64,000 nucleotides of DNA from Bradyrhizobium ottawaense (GTDB lineage: Bacteria > Pseudomonadota > Alphaproteobacteria > Rhizobiales > Xanthobacteraceae): contig NZ_CP029425.2 in the NCBI RefSeq assembly GCF_002278135.3, positions 4,316,001 through 4,380,000 on the forward strand, read 5' to 3'. Within the stretch, counting starts at the first letter, position 1, and each line of letters begins with the position of its first letter. The notes under the pieces are model-generated. The model had not been told where the DNA came from. It made no database searches and worked only from the letters and a program-made list of their open reading frames with translations. A program made the position numbers and the translations under genes. Shown in pieces: positions 63,952-64,000 of the stretch.

Positions 63952-64000
63952 CAACGTCTCCCCATCTGCTTGGCGGCGATGCTAGCCTACATCCGGCCTC

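Noticed and set aside
1..64000. CRISPR arrays, insertion sequences, rRNA genes or prophage
   Set aside because: No regularly spaced repeats, transposase, integrase or rRNA sequence was seen.

Overview
The window is high-GC alphaproteobacterial chromosome, most likely Bradyrhizobium or a very close relative. This rests on a complete nosRZDFYLX denitrification operon, an F1-ATPase zeta-type inhibitor gene, perfect FixK/FNR boxes (TTGAT-N4-ATCAA), GGAAC-N16-CGTT promoters of the EcfG general-stress type, palindromic intergenic repeats typical of this group, and several small proteins of a kind I associate with Bradyrhizobium. No phage, insertion sequence, CRISPR array or rRNA was seen.

Layout. 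1-3.8 kb: the 3' part of nadE, a GrlR-like protein and a secreted DUF1236 protein behind a perfect EcfG-type promoter. 4.2-10.4 kb: an operon of a TIM-barrel sugar isomerase/epimerase and a five-gene dipeptide/oligopeptide-type ABC importer; its second ATPase has Gln in place of the Walker A Lys. 10.7-12.6 kb: ilvD. 12.9-25.2 kb: a patchwork of small or accessory genes. It holds a GNAT acetyltransferase divergent from an AI-2E-type permease, tRNA-Ser(UGA), a DUF2786 protein, a Cys-rich cation-efflux-like protein, a phasin-like protein, a phospholipase D-VTT fusion with an EEP-family hydrolase, the zeta subunit, a YqhA-family protein and three tiny ORFs. Three FixK boxes lie in 14.6-19.4 kb.

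25.5-34.2 kb: a housekeeping block of rlpA, an epoxide-hydrolase-like gene and then dac-tmk-holB-metG-tatD-MBL hydrolase in one direction. metG carries a 160-residue histone-H1-like Lys/Ala/Pro N-terminal extension. 34.4-39 kb (minus strand): a TRAP transporter (binding protein plus fused DctQM) followed by an acyl-CoA synthetase, which suggests uptake and CoA activation of an organic acid. 39.4-49.4 kb: a ferritin-like diiron protein divergent from nosRZDFYLX. 49.5-54 kb (minus): a TonB-dependent receptor, a PepSY membrane protein and a secreted protein, probably for metal uptake.

54.3-58.7 kb: a copper amine oxidase and a NylB-like serine hydrolase in one operon, divergent from an AraC/EutR-like regulator, which looks like a local amide/amine catabolic unit. 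58.7-63.95 kb (minus): metNIQ, a DASS-family anion symporter and an enoyl-CoA hydratase. Function names come from motif recognition by eye; no database search was run.
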